Source: Thiomicrospira cyclica ALM1 (GTDB lineage: Bacteria > Pseudomonadota > Gammaproteobacteria > Thiomicrospirales > Thiomicrospiraceae). Taken from it: a stretch of DNA of 64,000 nucleotides. Location of the stretch: positions 496,001 through 560,000 of the forward strand of contig NC_015581.1 in assembly GCF_000214825.1 (NCBI RefSeq), given 5' to 3'. The position numbers and the translations under genes were made by a program. How positions within the stretch are numbered: the stretch's first letter is position 1; every line of letters starts with the position of its first letter. Below the pieces are notes generated by a model that saw only the letters and a program-made list of their open reading frames with translations, ran no database searches and had not been told where the DNA came from. This document shows positions 27,964 to 36,267 of this stretch, piece after piece.

Positions 27964-28774
27964 GCCGTGAAATTGTTCAAGTCTATGCCGATTGGTATCC
28001 CATTAAATCCCCCGTGTTACTTGGGCATCTCACTTACAGTGACTCAAGCCGAGGTGGCGTGTTTAGCTTTGCATACGATAAGGCATTTCTAACATCATCT
28101 TATCGCCTACAAATTGACCCTATGCTGACGTTGCACGTAGGCGAACTTTACAATGACCAGGCCGATAGAAACTTTCGCGCATTTTTGGATTCATCTCCTG
28201 ACCGCTGGGGGCGGATTTTGATGCAACGCCGTGCTGTTATTGAAGCACGTAAGGGTTAGTCGATTTAATCAAACGTTTTGACCGGCAGGGTGAGCAGCGG
28301 CTGCACTTTTCTTCGGCGATGACTCAGCTTCAATACTATGATGGTGAGCAGTCGCAGGGAGCCAGCTATTTGGAGATGGCTGAATTCTTATCCGCACAAG
28401 GCGCACAAACTGAAACTGATTTAGCCCAGCTTTGGCGTCGAATTGTCTTTAATATTGCGGTGTCTAATACAGATGATCACCTGAGAAACATCGGTTTTTT
28501 ACTGACCAAAAACGGATGGAAGTTATCACCAGCTTATGACTTAAACCCAATTGTTGGCAAGCAGGGTCTTCATCTGAACATTACCGACACAGACAACGCC
28601 TTAGACTACCAATTGGCTTTTGAAGTGAAAGATTTTTTTCGGCTTTCTGACGTCCAAGCGACTCAAATTTATGATGAGGTGTTAAATGCGGTTAAGGCAT
28701 GGAAAACAGTTACGCAGCGTTTGGGAATTAGCCGAGCAGAGCAGGCGATGAAGGAAACCGCGTTTGATGTTTAA
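27960..28774 (+). pseudogene. Decayed HipA toxin kinase (locus 1), internal deletion and frameshift
   Basis: Two parts of one HipA-family protein lie in different frames. Part 1 (27960-28259) has the N-terminal subdomain, including the landmark FRAFLDSSPDRWGR, and stops after EARKG. Part 2 is open from about 28262 in a frame shifted by two bases, starting DLIKRFDRQGEQRLHFSSAM. It carries the catalytic block NTDDHLRN, then SPAYDLNP. In the family about 130-150 residues, including the nucleotide-binding strands, separate these parts, so a deletion has joined them. The C-terminal part retains the catalytic residues but cannot be a working kinase alone. Confidence 0.8.
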
Positions 28775-28780
28775 TGATGA

Positions 28781-28900
28781 ACAGCGGCCAAAAAAGAAAA
28801 CGGTCATATCGAGGCGCGCCGTCTGCAAGAGATTGCCACGGCCTTTGGCCTCGCCATGGAAGTTGGTTCGCTCGGTTTTGCCACAAATTACTTAATTTAA
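28781..28900 (+). pseudogene. Antitoxin-like HTH relic
   Basis: A short open frame without a start codon reads AAKKENGHIEARRLQEIATA then FGLAMEVG and stops. The pattern resembles the recognition-helix-to-dimer part of an XRE antitoxin (ENG-I-ARRLQEIATAFGL). It lies 6 bp after the hipA relic. The identification rests on pattern only. Confidence 0.35.
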
Positions 28901-28969
28901 TGGTATTCGGTTAAGAATTACCTATCTTAGTCTTGTTTGACTCTTTGTTTCTTTAATAGCTGCTATCAC

Positions 28970-28977
28970 CAGGCCTG
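28970..28977. repeat. Intergenic copy of the iterated palindrome CAGGCCTG
   Basis: Full 12-mer ACCAGGCCTGGT, extended to CACCAGGCCTGGTG, in the gap between the hipA relic and higBA. Confidence 0.9.
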
Positions 28978-29022
28978 GTGGAACTGCGTTATGAAATCCC
29001 AAAATAAGCGTGAAGGGTTTAG

Positions 29023-29057
29023 TTGACAAAAGGACGCACTTTTCCCATAATGGGAAA
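29023..29057 (+). promoter_or_regulatory. Promoter and overlapping operator of higBA
   Basis: A near-consensus promoter: TTGACA at 29023-29028, a 17-base spacer and CATAAT at 29046-29051. The perfect palindrome TTTCCCATAATGGGAAA (29041-29057) is centred on the -10. A repressor bound here would block RNA polymerase, which fits autoregulation by the HigA antitoxin. The GTG of higB is 27 bp downstream. Confidence 0.8.
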
Positions 29058-29083
29058 GTCGCAAAGGCTTAGGTGGATAATTA

Positions 29084-29383
29084 GTGAGAATAATTTCTAG
29101 AGCCATGCTTAGAGACTTCTGGGAAACGCCTGCCTTTTCTGATGCCGAGCAAGCGTTAAAAGCTTGGTATGACGAGGCTAAGCATGCTGATTGGCAGACG
29201 CCGCAAGATATTAAGGATCAGTTTCGAAATGCGAGTTTTGTCGGCAATAACCGCGTTGTTTTTAATATTCACGGTAATAAATATCGCCTAGTCGTCGCCA
29301 TAAACTATTCATTTTCTGTTTGCTATGTGAGATTTGTAGGCACTCATAAGCAGTACGATAAGATTGATGTCGCAACCATTTAG
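29084..29383 (+). CDS. higB: HigB toxin (mRNA interferase)
   Basis: A 99-aa HigB_toxin-family endoribonuclease that cleaves mRNA on ribosomes when not bound by HigA. Family landmarks are MLRDFWETPAFSDAEQALKAW, WQTPQDIKDQFRNASFV and NRVVFNIHGNKYRLVV (residues 58-73), then VRFVGTHKQYDKID with the catalytic His. The start is GTG at 29084, with AGGTGG upstream. It is toxin-first, as usual for higBA, and higA starts 14 bp after its stop. Confidence 0.9.
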   Translation: MRIISRAMLRDFWETPAFSDAEQALKAWYDEAKHADWQTPQDIKDQFRNASFVGNNRVVFNIHGNKYRLVVAINYSFSVCYVRFVGTHKQYDKIDVATI

Positions 29384-29397
29384 CAGGGGATAAACTT

Positions 29398-29766
29398 ATG
29401 AACATTAAACCGATTAGAACAGCTGATGAATATAATGCTGCGTTAGTGCGTATTGATTCGCTGTTTGATGCTGAGCTGGGTACGGATGCAGGCGATGAGC
29501 TAGAAGTTTTGATTACCTTGGTGGATGCGTATGAATCTAAAATGCATGCCATTGAAGCGCCGGATCCGATTGAAGCGATTAAGTTTCGGATGGAACAGCA
29601 AGGACTTTCCGATGCGGATTTAACGCCCATGTTGGGACAGCGCAGTCGCGTGAGCGAAGTGCTTAATCGTAAACGTCGTTTATCGCTGAACATGATTCGC
29701 AAACTTCATCAGGGTTTGAATATTCCGCTAGAGTCGTTGATTTCTGACTATAAACTTTCTGTTTAA
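29398..29766 (+). CDS. higA: HigA antitoxin
   Basis: A 122-aa antitoxin and transcriptional autorepressor. The N-terminal helical half (PIRTADEYNAALVRIDSL) neutralises HigB. A C-terminal HTH lies at GLSDADLTPMLGQRSRVSEVL followed by NRKRRLSLNMIRKLH (residues about 70-106, XRE type). The likely binding site is the palindrome over the higBA -10. It is convergent with metR, and one palindromic repeat copy lies between the two stops. Confidence 0.9.
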   Translation: MNIKPIRTADEYNAALVRIDSLFDAELGTDAGDELEVLITLVDAYESKMHAIEAPDPIEAIKFRMEQQGLSDADLTPMLGQRSRVSEVLNRKRRLSLNMIRKLHQGLNIPLESLISDYKLSV

Positions 29767-29839
29767 TCGCTTAATGGCACGACGTGAGTGCCTGCAAAAG
29801 CCTTTCTGCTTTGCTCAGTTTGATCCTTTCTGTAATCAC

Positions 29840-29847
29840 CAGGCCTG
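29840..29847. repeat. Intergenic copy of the iterated palindrome CAGGCCTG
   Basis: CACCAGGCCTGGTG between the convergent stops of higA and metR, 17 bp from the metR stop. Confidence 0.9.
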
Positions 29848-29856
29848 GTGCTTGGC

Positions 29857-30765
29857 TTATTGCCGCATGGTTTGTTTAATGCGGTCGATAAAGTCTTGGA
29901 TATAGGGCGTTTGTTGGGCATTGGTGGCAGTATGCGTGGCCGCGTAAAGTGTTGACCAGAGGCCGTGTTGGCCGAGGCGTTTGCGCGGCAGATGTTTAAA
30001 GTCGTCTTGGGTGTCGAGTAACCATTTCGGTAGGGCGCAGACACCGCGTCCGCTTTCGACGCGATGCAACATCATCAGCGTCATATCAGTGTATTCCGTG
30101 GCTTTTGGGCGTAGATTGTGCGGGGTTAGAAACTGGCGAAAAATATCCAGTTTGTCTTCTGATACCGGATAACAAATCAAGGTTTCATTAGTGAGGTCTT
30201 GTGGCTGTAACCAGGCCTGGTTATTGGACGCAGTGTTTAGTCGATGATTCGCTGGCAGTACCAGTTGAATTTCATAGCTAAATAGGGGGTCAAAACGTAG
30301 AGCTTCATGCTCAAACGGGTCGGAAGTAATCACCAAGTCTAATTCATGTTTCAGCAGGCTGGGCAGCGCAAGGTTGCTCAAGCGTCCGGCAATATCGACA
30401 TCGACATTTGGCCATTGCGCTTGATACGGGCGCAACAGTGGCAGTAACCATTCAAAACAGGTATGACATTCGACGCCAATTTTAAGCCGACCTTGTTCGC
30501 CGATGGCTAAGCCTTTTAGCTGGTTTTCGGTCTGCTGAAGTTGCGGCAAAACCTGTTGTGCCAGTTGCAACAAGAGTTTGCCCGCTGGCGTGAATTGCAG
30601 TGGCTGGCTTTTGCGCTCAAATAGTTTGAGTTCAAGAGAATCTTCAAGCTGTTTAATCTGATGCGACAGCGCCGATTGGGTCATAAACAAGGCATCAGCG
30701 GTTTTGACCAAATTACCGTGCTTCGCCAATGTATCGAGCGTTTTAAGGTGTTTGATTTCGAGCAT
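29857..30765 (-). CDS. metR: LysR-type regulator MetR
   Basis: Activator of metE and other methionine genes, with homocysteine as co-inducer in the family. 302 aa. The LysR HTH occupies residues 1-60 (LEIKHLKTLDTLAKHGNLVKTADALFMTQSALSHQIKQLE in parts: HGNLVKTADALFMTQSALSH). MetR-specific features are IGVECHTCFEWLLPLL near residue 95 and the ligand-domain segment ITSDPFEHEALRFDPLF. It usually lies divergent from metE; here an intact hipBA operon separates it from metE. The gene follows hipA by 82 bp on the same strand. Confidence 0.9.
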   Translation of the reverse strand: MLEIKHLKTLDTLAKHGNLVKTADALFMTQSALSHQIKQLEDSLELKLFERKSQPLQFTPAGKLLLQLAQQVLPQLQQTENQLKGLAIGEQGRLKIGVECHTCFEWLLPLLRPYQAQWPNVDVDIAGRLSNLALPSLLKHELDLVITSDPFEHEALRFDPLFSYEIQLVLPANHRLNTASNNQAWLQPQDLTNETLICYPVSEDKLDIFRQFLTPHNLRPKATEYTDMTLMMLHRVESGRGVCALPKWLLDTQDDFKHLPRKRLGQHGLWSTLYAATHTATNAQQTPYIQDFIDRIKQTMRQ

Positions 30766-30847
30766 GGTTTTTCTTTGTTAGCCTTGTGTTTTTATGATAC
30801 ATCCCAACGCTAGTGTTGTTGGATGGGTTGTCTTTTTGTAAACGATT

Positions 30848-32200
30848 TTATAAGTCCTGATAGGCTTGTTCTAATTGTGCCAAGTGCTTTTGCAGTTTAA
30901 GCGTTGCATGTTGGATGATGTGTTTTTGGTTAGTCAGTCGTTGATAATAATCAACGACTTGAACATTTTCTAGTTGTTGTATTACGCCTTGCGTGACGCG
31001 ATCAAACACGGTTTTCATGGCTTTGATGGGAAATGCCGCTTCTTGAGCCATCAATGCCAAATCGTAGGCCGATACTTGGCTAATAGTAAATTCATCACCG
31101 ATCGCCATAGCTAATTTGGTGTCTATGCTGGCTGTTATCCCCTGACTTAAGCGCTCTTCTAAACCCTCAAGCTCCAAAATACATACCTGGTCGTAAAACG
31201 GGGCGATGCGAATGCGGCCATCCGCTTGCACAAAAAAACTGAGGTTTTTGGCATGAGCATCGACATTGCCAATACACAATTGAAATGCGATCCATTCCAT
31301 GAGGGTTTTCATATCCAGTATCGGTGCGGCGGAATATTGGCGAATGGCCTGAGCCAGTTTAACAATGGATGCCCCTTCACGAATCATCGCTACATCGGGC
31401 GAGCTGCCATAAGGCCGTTCCATTTTATAGTGGGGCGGCAAGTCGAGTAGTTGGCAGCCATCAATCACATGGCGTTTGCCGTAACTGCCGTTGGTTTGGA
31501 ACGTGCGGTCAAAACGTTCAATTACTAACACAGGTTCAGGTACTTCTATCAGTTGACACCCCGCTGTCGGCAAACCAATGCGTTCTGACAGTTGCATACA
31601 AAAAGCTTCATTCACCACCATCGATTCAAACTGGGCATTAACGGGCGGTGGTTTAAGAATATGGCTCGTATGGTTGTTTTGTCCTTCCGGTAAAAACCAT
31701 TGTTGATCTTTAACCTTAATGCCAATTTTGTCTTGAAAACCGGCGACGGACACCCGCACTTTTTGATCCCATATCGCAAAATCTCGTCTTTCGCGCAGTG
31801 CGAGCCGTGCTGATAGTTCGGTATGCGTTAAAGGGCGATCTTTTGTTTTGGGAGTGTTATCAAGCTGAGTCGTTAAAACAAACGCGCCAGCGGCATCTTC
31901 ACCTATCGCATGTAATAATTGAAAGCGATTGTTTTTTGAAACTCGAAGTGCCAACGCGATGTTATCTAGGTTTTGCCCTTCGGGGAGCAAGTTTTGAAAA
32001 AAGGTTGTAACGCTTCGCTCTTTAAGTGGTTGGTCAAGGGGGAGCGCTGTTGAAAGTGCAAACCCCGTTTTAGACCAGTGTTCGGTATAGTTGAAAGTAA
32101 AACCTACGCTGTTTTGTTCAGCGGTGAGTGTGCCGACATGGGTCTGTTGGTAATAAAGCTGGAGTTGTGGCTTATATTTGGGTTCTGATGATGGGTTCAT
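30848..32200 (-). CDS. hipA: HipA-family serine/threonine kinase toxin (locus 2)
   Basis: A 450-aa HipA. Relatives phosphorylate glutamyl-tRNA synthetase or other targets and induce dormancy. N-subdomain landmarks are STALPLDQPL, TTFFQNLLPEG and GEDAAGAFVL near residue 105. The kinase core has VSVAGFQDKIGIK near 152, HILKPPP near 185 (ATP-binding Lys), VIERFDR near 230, catalytic CIGNVDAHAKNLSFF near 310 and metal-binding IAPFYDQVCI near 335. All catalytic positions are present, so it should be active. The start overlaps the hipB stop by 4 bases. It sits between metR and metE. Confidence 0.9.
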   Translation of the reverse strand: MNPSSEPKYKPQLQLYYQQTHVGTLTAEQNSVGFTFNYTEHWSKTGFALSTALPLDQPLKERSVTTFFQNLLPEGQNLDNIALALRVSKNNRFQLLHAIGEDAAGAFVLTTQLDNTPKTKDRPLTHTELSARLALRERRDFAIWDQKVRVSVAGFQDKIGIKVKDQQWFLPEGQNNHTSHILKPPPVNAQFESMVVNEAFCMQLSERIGLPTAGCQLIEVPEPVLVIERFDRTFQTNGSYGKRHVIDGCQLLDLPPHYKMERPYGSSPDVAMIREGASIVKLAQAIRQYSAAPILDMKTLMEWIAFQLCIGNVDAHAKNLSFFVQADGRIRIAPFYDQVCILELEGLEERLSQGITASIDTKLAMAIGDEFTISQVSAYDLALMAQEAAFPIKAMKTVFDRVTQGVIQQLENVQVVDYYQRLTNQKHIIQHATLKLQKHLAQLEQAYQDL

Positions 32201-32457
32201 GATGTTGACTCGCTTTCATGAATATCTAAACGAATGCCGAAGCCTTGTAGCGCTTTAAATAGATTGCCACTACTTACACCTTGATCACCTTTTTCAATTC
32301 GAATTAAGGTCGTGACCGACATCCCGAGTAGATCCGCCGCATCTTTTATTTTTAAACGATTTTTTGTTCGACAATGACGCACCATCTGTCCCAGTTCTAC
32401 CAGGCCTGCTTGGATATGATTCGGTTTGTCTGCAATAACGATTTGTTTGCCTTTCAT
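32197..32457 (-). CDS. hipB: HipB-family antitoxin (locus 2)
   Basis: 86-aa XRE-type antitoxin and repressor. The HTH reads RHCRTKNRLKIKDAADLLGM followed by SVTTLIRIEKGDQGVS (residues 28-62), then NLFKALQGFGIRLDI, the beta-lid typical of HipB. Promoter-proximal gene of hipBA; candidate operators lie at 32513-32578 in the region shared with metE. Confidence 0.88.
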   Translation of the reverse strand: MKGKQIVIADKPNHIQAGLVELGQMVRHCRTKNRLKIKDAADLLGMSVTTLIRIEKGDQGVSSGNLFKALQGFGIRLDIHESESTS

Positions 32458-32512
32458 TTAAAACTCTAGTTTAGTGGAATTTAGATTGATTCTATACGAT
32501 AAATCTATTTAA

Positions 32513-32578
32513 ATCCATAATGTTGGATCTAAGCTTTAGCGATGGTTGATTTGTAAATTTAAATCCAAAATAATGGAA
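32513..32578. promoter_or_regulatory. HipB-type operators between hipBA (locus 2) and metE
   Basis: ATCC-N8-GGAT at 32513-32528 and ATCC-N8-GGAA at 32563-32578, with centres 50 bp apart. The E. coli HipB operator is TATCC-N8-GGATA, so the architecture is the same. A third half-site GGAA at 32476-32479 continues the spacing (49 bp) nearer hipB. Confidence 0.6.
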
Positions 32579-32597
32579 TTTTATATCTATTAATTTT

Positions 32598-32656
32598 ATT
32601 CAAGTTAGTTTGAATTTTATTCGTTTGTTTTCATGTTGGTAGCATCTTACCATAAT
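32598..32656 (+). promoter_or_regulatory. metE: metE promoter with candidate MetR sites
   Basis: A perfect inverted repeat ATTCAA-N6-TTGAAT (32598-32615) overlaps TGAA-N5-TTCG (32611-32623), one base off the MetR consensus TGAA-N5-TTCA. Downstream, TTTTCA-N17-CATAAT (32628-32656) is a plausible weak promoter, as expected for an activated gene. Confidence 0.5.
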
Positions 32657-32702
32657 CAACGACTCTATTTTCGTTGGTTTAAATAACACAAGGAACAGAC
32701 AC

Positions 32703-35054
32703 ATGACGATTAAAACGCATAACCTCGGGTATCCACGCATTGGTGACAAACGCGAATTGAAATTTACGCTTGAGGCCTATTGGAAGGGCGAAAAGACATT
32801 AGCCGATTTAGAAAAGCAGGCGCGGGGACTTCGCTACCAAAACGTTCAAACCCAGATTGACGCTGGTATTGAGTTGATTCCGGTGAATGACTTTGCTTAT
32901 TACGATCAAGTGCTGAATATGAGCACCTTATTGGGTGTGATCCCGAAACGGTTTCGTCAGGACCGCTTCGATGTCGAGGTGGCGTTTCGGATGGCGCGCG
33001 GACGTGCGCCGTCTGACGACCAGCCTTGCTTAGATGGGCATGATCATGCGCCAGATAAATCAAAAGCCGGATACGCCGGGGCGATGAAAAAGTGGTTCGA
33101 CACCAACTATCACTATATCGTGCCGGAACTCTATGACGACACCGAGTTTAAAATCACCGACACACGCTTATTTGACGAAGTGGCGGAATCCTTGGCGTTG
33201 AAAAGCGATGGTACTAATATCGACTTTAAGCCGGTGTTAGTGGGGCCGGTGACCTATCTGTATCTGGCAGAAAACGTATCGAATGCGATTCCAAAACTCA
33301 GTCGCTTGCCGAGTTTGTTGGCGGTGTATCAACAAGTGCTGCAAAAGCTGGCAGATTTAGGGATTAACTGGGTGCAAATCGACGAGCCGATTTTAGGCTT
33401 GGAGTTAAGCACTGAGTGGCATAATGCGTTTAATCAAGCCTATGCGGAACTTGCGCAAATACCGGTTAAATTATTATTAGCGACTTATTTTGAAACCCTG
33501 GGTGACAACCTTAACCTTGCCTGTAACTTGCCAGTAGCAGGCCTGCATTACGATGGTTTGCGTGGCGAAAAGCAGTTAAAAGACCTGGTTGAGCAGTATC
33601 CAGCAGAAAAAGTGTTGTCGCTCGGCTTGGTTGATGGGCGTAATATTTGGAAAACCGATGTGAATGCGGCGATTGCGTCGCTAAAAGCGGCGAAAACCAA
33701 ATTTGGTGACCATCTTTGGATTGCACCAAGTTGTTCGTTATTGCATGTGCCGGTGAATTTGGAGGTCGAAGAAAAGCTGAATCCTGAGCTGAAAACCTAT
33801 CTGGCGTTTGCCAAACAGAAATTGGCGGAAGTGAAGTTGTTGGCGGATGGGTTAAACGGTCAGGCGGATCAACAGGCGTTGCAAGCGAATGCACAAGCGA
33901 TTGCCGCCAAGCAAACGTCTAAGCTGATTCACAATGCACAGGTGCAAGCACGGTTGGCGCAGTTGGATCAGATTGCGTTGGATCGCCCCTTGCCTTATAG
34001 CGAGCGCGAAAAACTGCAAAAGGGCAAATTTAATTTACCCTTATTCCCAACCACCACGATAGGTTCTTTCCCGCAAACCCAGGAAATCCGCCAAGCACGC
34101 CGACAATTTAAAAACGGCGAGCTGACTGAGGCGCAATATATCGAAGCGATGCAAGCCGAAATCCGTGATGTGTGTGAACGTCAGGAACGCATGGGGATTG
34201 ATGTGTTGGTCCATGGCGAGCCGGAACGCAATGACATGGTGGAGTATTTTGGCGAACAGTTGGATGGTTATGCCTTTACCCAGTTTGGTTGGGTGCAGTC
34301 TTATGGTTCGCGTTGCGTCAAACCGCCGATTATTTTTGGTGACGTCTCGCGCCCCAAACCGATGACCGTGAGCTGGTCGCAATACGCGCAAAGCCAAACC
34401 GACAAAACAATGAAAGGCATGTTGACCGGTGCGGTGACCATGTTGCAATGGTCGTTTGTGCGCAACGACCAACCGCGCGAAACCACTTGCAATCAAATTG
34501 CCTTGACCCTGCGTGACGAGGTGCTGGATTTGGAAAAAGCTGGAATCCACATGATTCAGATTGATGAAGCAGCGTTGCGCGAAGGGCTACCAATTAAAAA
34601 ATCCGACTGGGCAGACTATTTACGTTGGGCGGTGAACAGTTTCCGCATGACCACATCGGGCGTGCAAAACGACACCCAGATTCATACCCACATGTGTTAT
34701 TCCGAGTTCAATGACATTATTGACGCGGTGGCGGCAATGGATGCGGATGTGATTACGATTGAAACCTCCAAGTCGAATATGAAATTACTCGATGCCTTCG
34801 TCGATTTTGAATACCCGAACGAAATTGGCCCGGGTGTTTACGACATTCACTCGCCAAATATTCCGACCGTGGAGCAGATGGTGCGTTTGATTGAAAAAGC
34901 GGCCAAGCTGATTCCAGCGGAGCGCTTGTGGGTGAACCCGGATTGCGGCCTTAAAACCCGTGGCTGGGCAGAAACCGAACCGGCATTGGCGAATATGGTC
35001 AAGGCCGCGCAACAGCTTCGCGCGCAGTTTGCCGAAAAGAAAAAAACGGCTTAA
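32703..35054 (+). CDS. metE: Cobalamin-independent methionine synthase
   Basis: 5-methyltetrahydropteroyltriglutamate-homocysteine methyltransferase, the last step of methionine synthesis, cytoplasmic. 783 aa. The N-terminal barrel begins [17 protein letters not shown] and the C-terminal catalytic barrel starts near residue 440 ([15 protein letters not shown]). Zinc ligands are seen in [11 protein letters not shown] near 660 (His, Cys) and [11 protein letters not shown] near 745 (Cys). AAGGA lies 9 bases upstream of ATG. Control by MetR is likely. Two tandem 20-bp units overlap its stop codon. Confidence 0.97.
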   Translation: MTIKTHNLGYPRIGDKRELKFTLEAYWKGEKTLADLEKQARGLRYQNVQTQIDAGIELIPVNDFAYYDQVLNMSTLLGVIPKRFRQDRFDVEVAFRMARGRAPSDDQPCLDGHDHAPDKSKAGYAGAMKKWFDTNYHYIVPELYDDTEFKITDTRLFDEVAESLALKSDGTNIDFKPVLVGPVTYLYLAENVSNAIPKLSRLPSLLAVYQQVLQKLADLGINWVQIDEPILGLELSTEWHNAFNQAYAELAQIPVKLLLATYFETLGDNLNLACNLPVAGLHYDGLRGEKQLKDLVEQYPAEKVLSLGLVDGRNIWKTDVNAAIASLKAAKTKFGDHLWIAPSCSLLHVPVNLEVEEKLNPELKTYLAFAKQKLAEVKLLADGLNGQADQQALQANAQAIAAKQTSKLIHNAQVQARLAQLDQIALDRPLPYSEREKLQKGKFNLPLFPTTTIGSFPQTQEIRQARRQFKNGELTEAQYIEAMQAEIRDVCERQERMGIDVLVHGEPERNDMVEYFGEQLDGYAFTQFGWVQSYGSRCVKPPIIFGDVSRPKPMTVSWSQYAQSQTDKTMKGMLTGAVTMLQWSFVRNDQPRETTCNQIALTLRDEVLDLEKAGIHMIQIDEAALREGLPIKKSDWADYLRWAVNSFRMTTSGVQNDTQIHTHMCYSEFNDIIDAVAAMDADVITIETSKSNMKLLDAFVDFEYPNEIGPGVYDIHSPNIPTVEQMVRLIEKAAKLIPAERLWVNPDCGLKTRGWAETEPALANMVKAAQQLRAQFAEKKKTA

Positions 35055-35085
35055 TAAAGCTTAATACGGCTTAATAAAGTTTAAT
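35046..35085 (+). repeat. Tandem duplication of 20 bp across the metE stop
   Basis: Two consecutive units beginning ACGGCTTAATAAAG differ at one base (C or T at unit position 15). The first unit contains the last two codons and TAA of metE. Confidence 0.85.
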
Positions 35086-35093
35086 GCAATTTT

Positions 35094-35129
35094 ACCCCAT
35101 CCGGCTACTAGCAGGCCTGGTGGGGTTTT
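35094..35129 (+). terminator. Possible terminator after metE containing a palindromic repeat
   Basis: ACCCCA and TGGGGT pair around a 21-base centre that includes GCAGGCCTGG (CAGGCCTG at 35112-35119), followed by four Ts. The long loop makes it a weaker candidate than the clpB terminator. Confidence 0.45.
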
Positions 35130-35229
35130 GCTGTTTTAATAATAAGACTAATAATATGAAACCTTGTGTTTTGGGATAATATTGAGTCAAATGATGGCGC
35201 AGAAAGTAAATTGAAACAGGAATCAATCA

Positions 35230-36261
35230 GTGAGAGTATTTAAGTGTGCGCCTTGCGGCCTGTCGGTTTTGTTGGTGGTGATGCTGCTGATAGCGGTATT
35301 GTCGATGACGATTGGTGCGATACAAATTGGTTGGTTGGATGTGTTGCTGGCTTTATTTGGTTTATCGGATAATGCGCAGTGGAATTGGGTGGTGCAAGAG
35401 ATACGCTTGCCTCGCGTGATATTAGGTGTGCTGGTTGGCGCGGGCTTGGCGGTAGCTGGGGCAGCGATGCAGGGATTATTTCGTAATCCTTTGGCTGATC
35501 CAGGCCTGGTTGGGGTATCCACCGGCGCTGCTTTGGCGGCGGTGTCGGTGATCGTATTGGGTTCCACCTACCTAGCTGGCTGGACGGCGATGACCGGTTA
35601 TTATGCGGTGCCGATTGCCGCGTTTTTGGGCGGCTTAGCGGTGACCTGGTTGATTTATCAAATTGCGACCAAAGATGGTCGTACCGATGTCGCGCTGATG
35701 CTGTTGGCGGGGATTGCGATTAATGCGATTGCTGGTGCGGCGACGGGGGTGTTAACCTATTATTCAACCGATGAAGCCTTGCGCAGCCTGACATTTTGGA
35801 CCATGGGTTCGTTAGCAAGCGCAACCTGGACGGATGTATTGGTATCCGGTATTCCGATTTTGTTAGCCCTAGTCTTGTTACCTTTTTTTGCCTTAACTTT
35901 AAATGCATTTTTAATGGGTGAGCGGGTCAGTGAGCATATTGGTTTTAATATTAAGTTGGCTAAACGAGCGATTATCGTATTAACCGCACTGAGTGTGGGT
36001 GCCGCGGTGGCCGTCAGCGGAGTGATTGCATTTGTCGGTTTGGTGGCACCGCATTTAGTCCGTATGCTACTGGGCCCAGATCATCGTTGGGTCTTGCCTG
36101 GCAGCGCGTTAATGGGGGCGATTTTAGTGATTTTATCCGACTCGATTGCGCGGATTCTTGTTGCACCTGCTGAATTGCCCATCGGGCTGGTGATGGCGGC
36201 GATTGGTGGACCGTTCTTCTTGGCCTTGTTATTACAACGCCGTAATCGTGTCGGCTTTTAG
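35230..36261 (+). CDS. hmuU: FecCD-family ABC permease, haem-type
   Basis: Inner-membrane permease of a type II (BtuCD-like) importer for iron-chelate, haem or cobalamin. 343 aa with about ten membrane segments. Family signatures are RLPRVILGVLVGAGLAVAGA followed by MQGLFRNPLADPGLVGVSTG (residues 58-97), and the ATPase-contact loop near GVIAFVGLVAPHLVRMLLGPDH (in parts, residues 263-284). It starts at GTG 35230 and is followed after 6 bp by a HmuV-like ATPase. No periplasmic binding protein or TonB receptor is adjacent. Cobalamin cannot be excluded. Confidence 0.82.
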   Translation: MRVFKCAPCGLSVLLVVMLLIAVLSMTIGAIQIGWLDVLLALFGLSDNAQWNWVVQEIRLPRVILGVLVGAGLAVAGAAMQGLFRNPLADPGLVGVSTGAALAAVSVIVLGSTYLAGWTAMTGYYAVPIAAFLGGLAVTWLIYQIATKDGRTDVALMLLAGIAINAIAGAATGVLTYYSTDEALRSLTFWTMGSLASATWTDVLVSGIPILLALVLLPFFALTLNAFLMGERVSEHIGFNIKLAKRAIIVLTALSVGAAVAVSGVIAFVGLVAPHLVRMLLGPDHRWVLPGSALMGAILVILSDSIARILVAPAELPIGLVMAAIGGPFFLALLLQRRNRVGF

Positions 36262-36267
36262 GGGTAA

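Noticed and set aside
34041-34550. A 169-codon open frame antisense to metE
   Set aside because: Composition artefact of a GC-skewed coding region; metE motifs on the plus strand are unambiguous.
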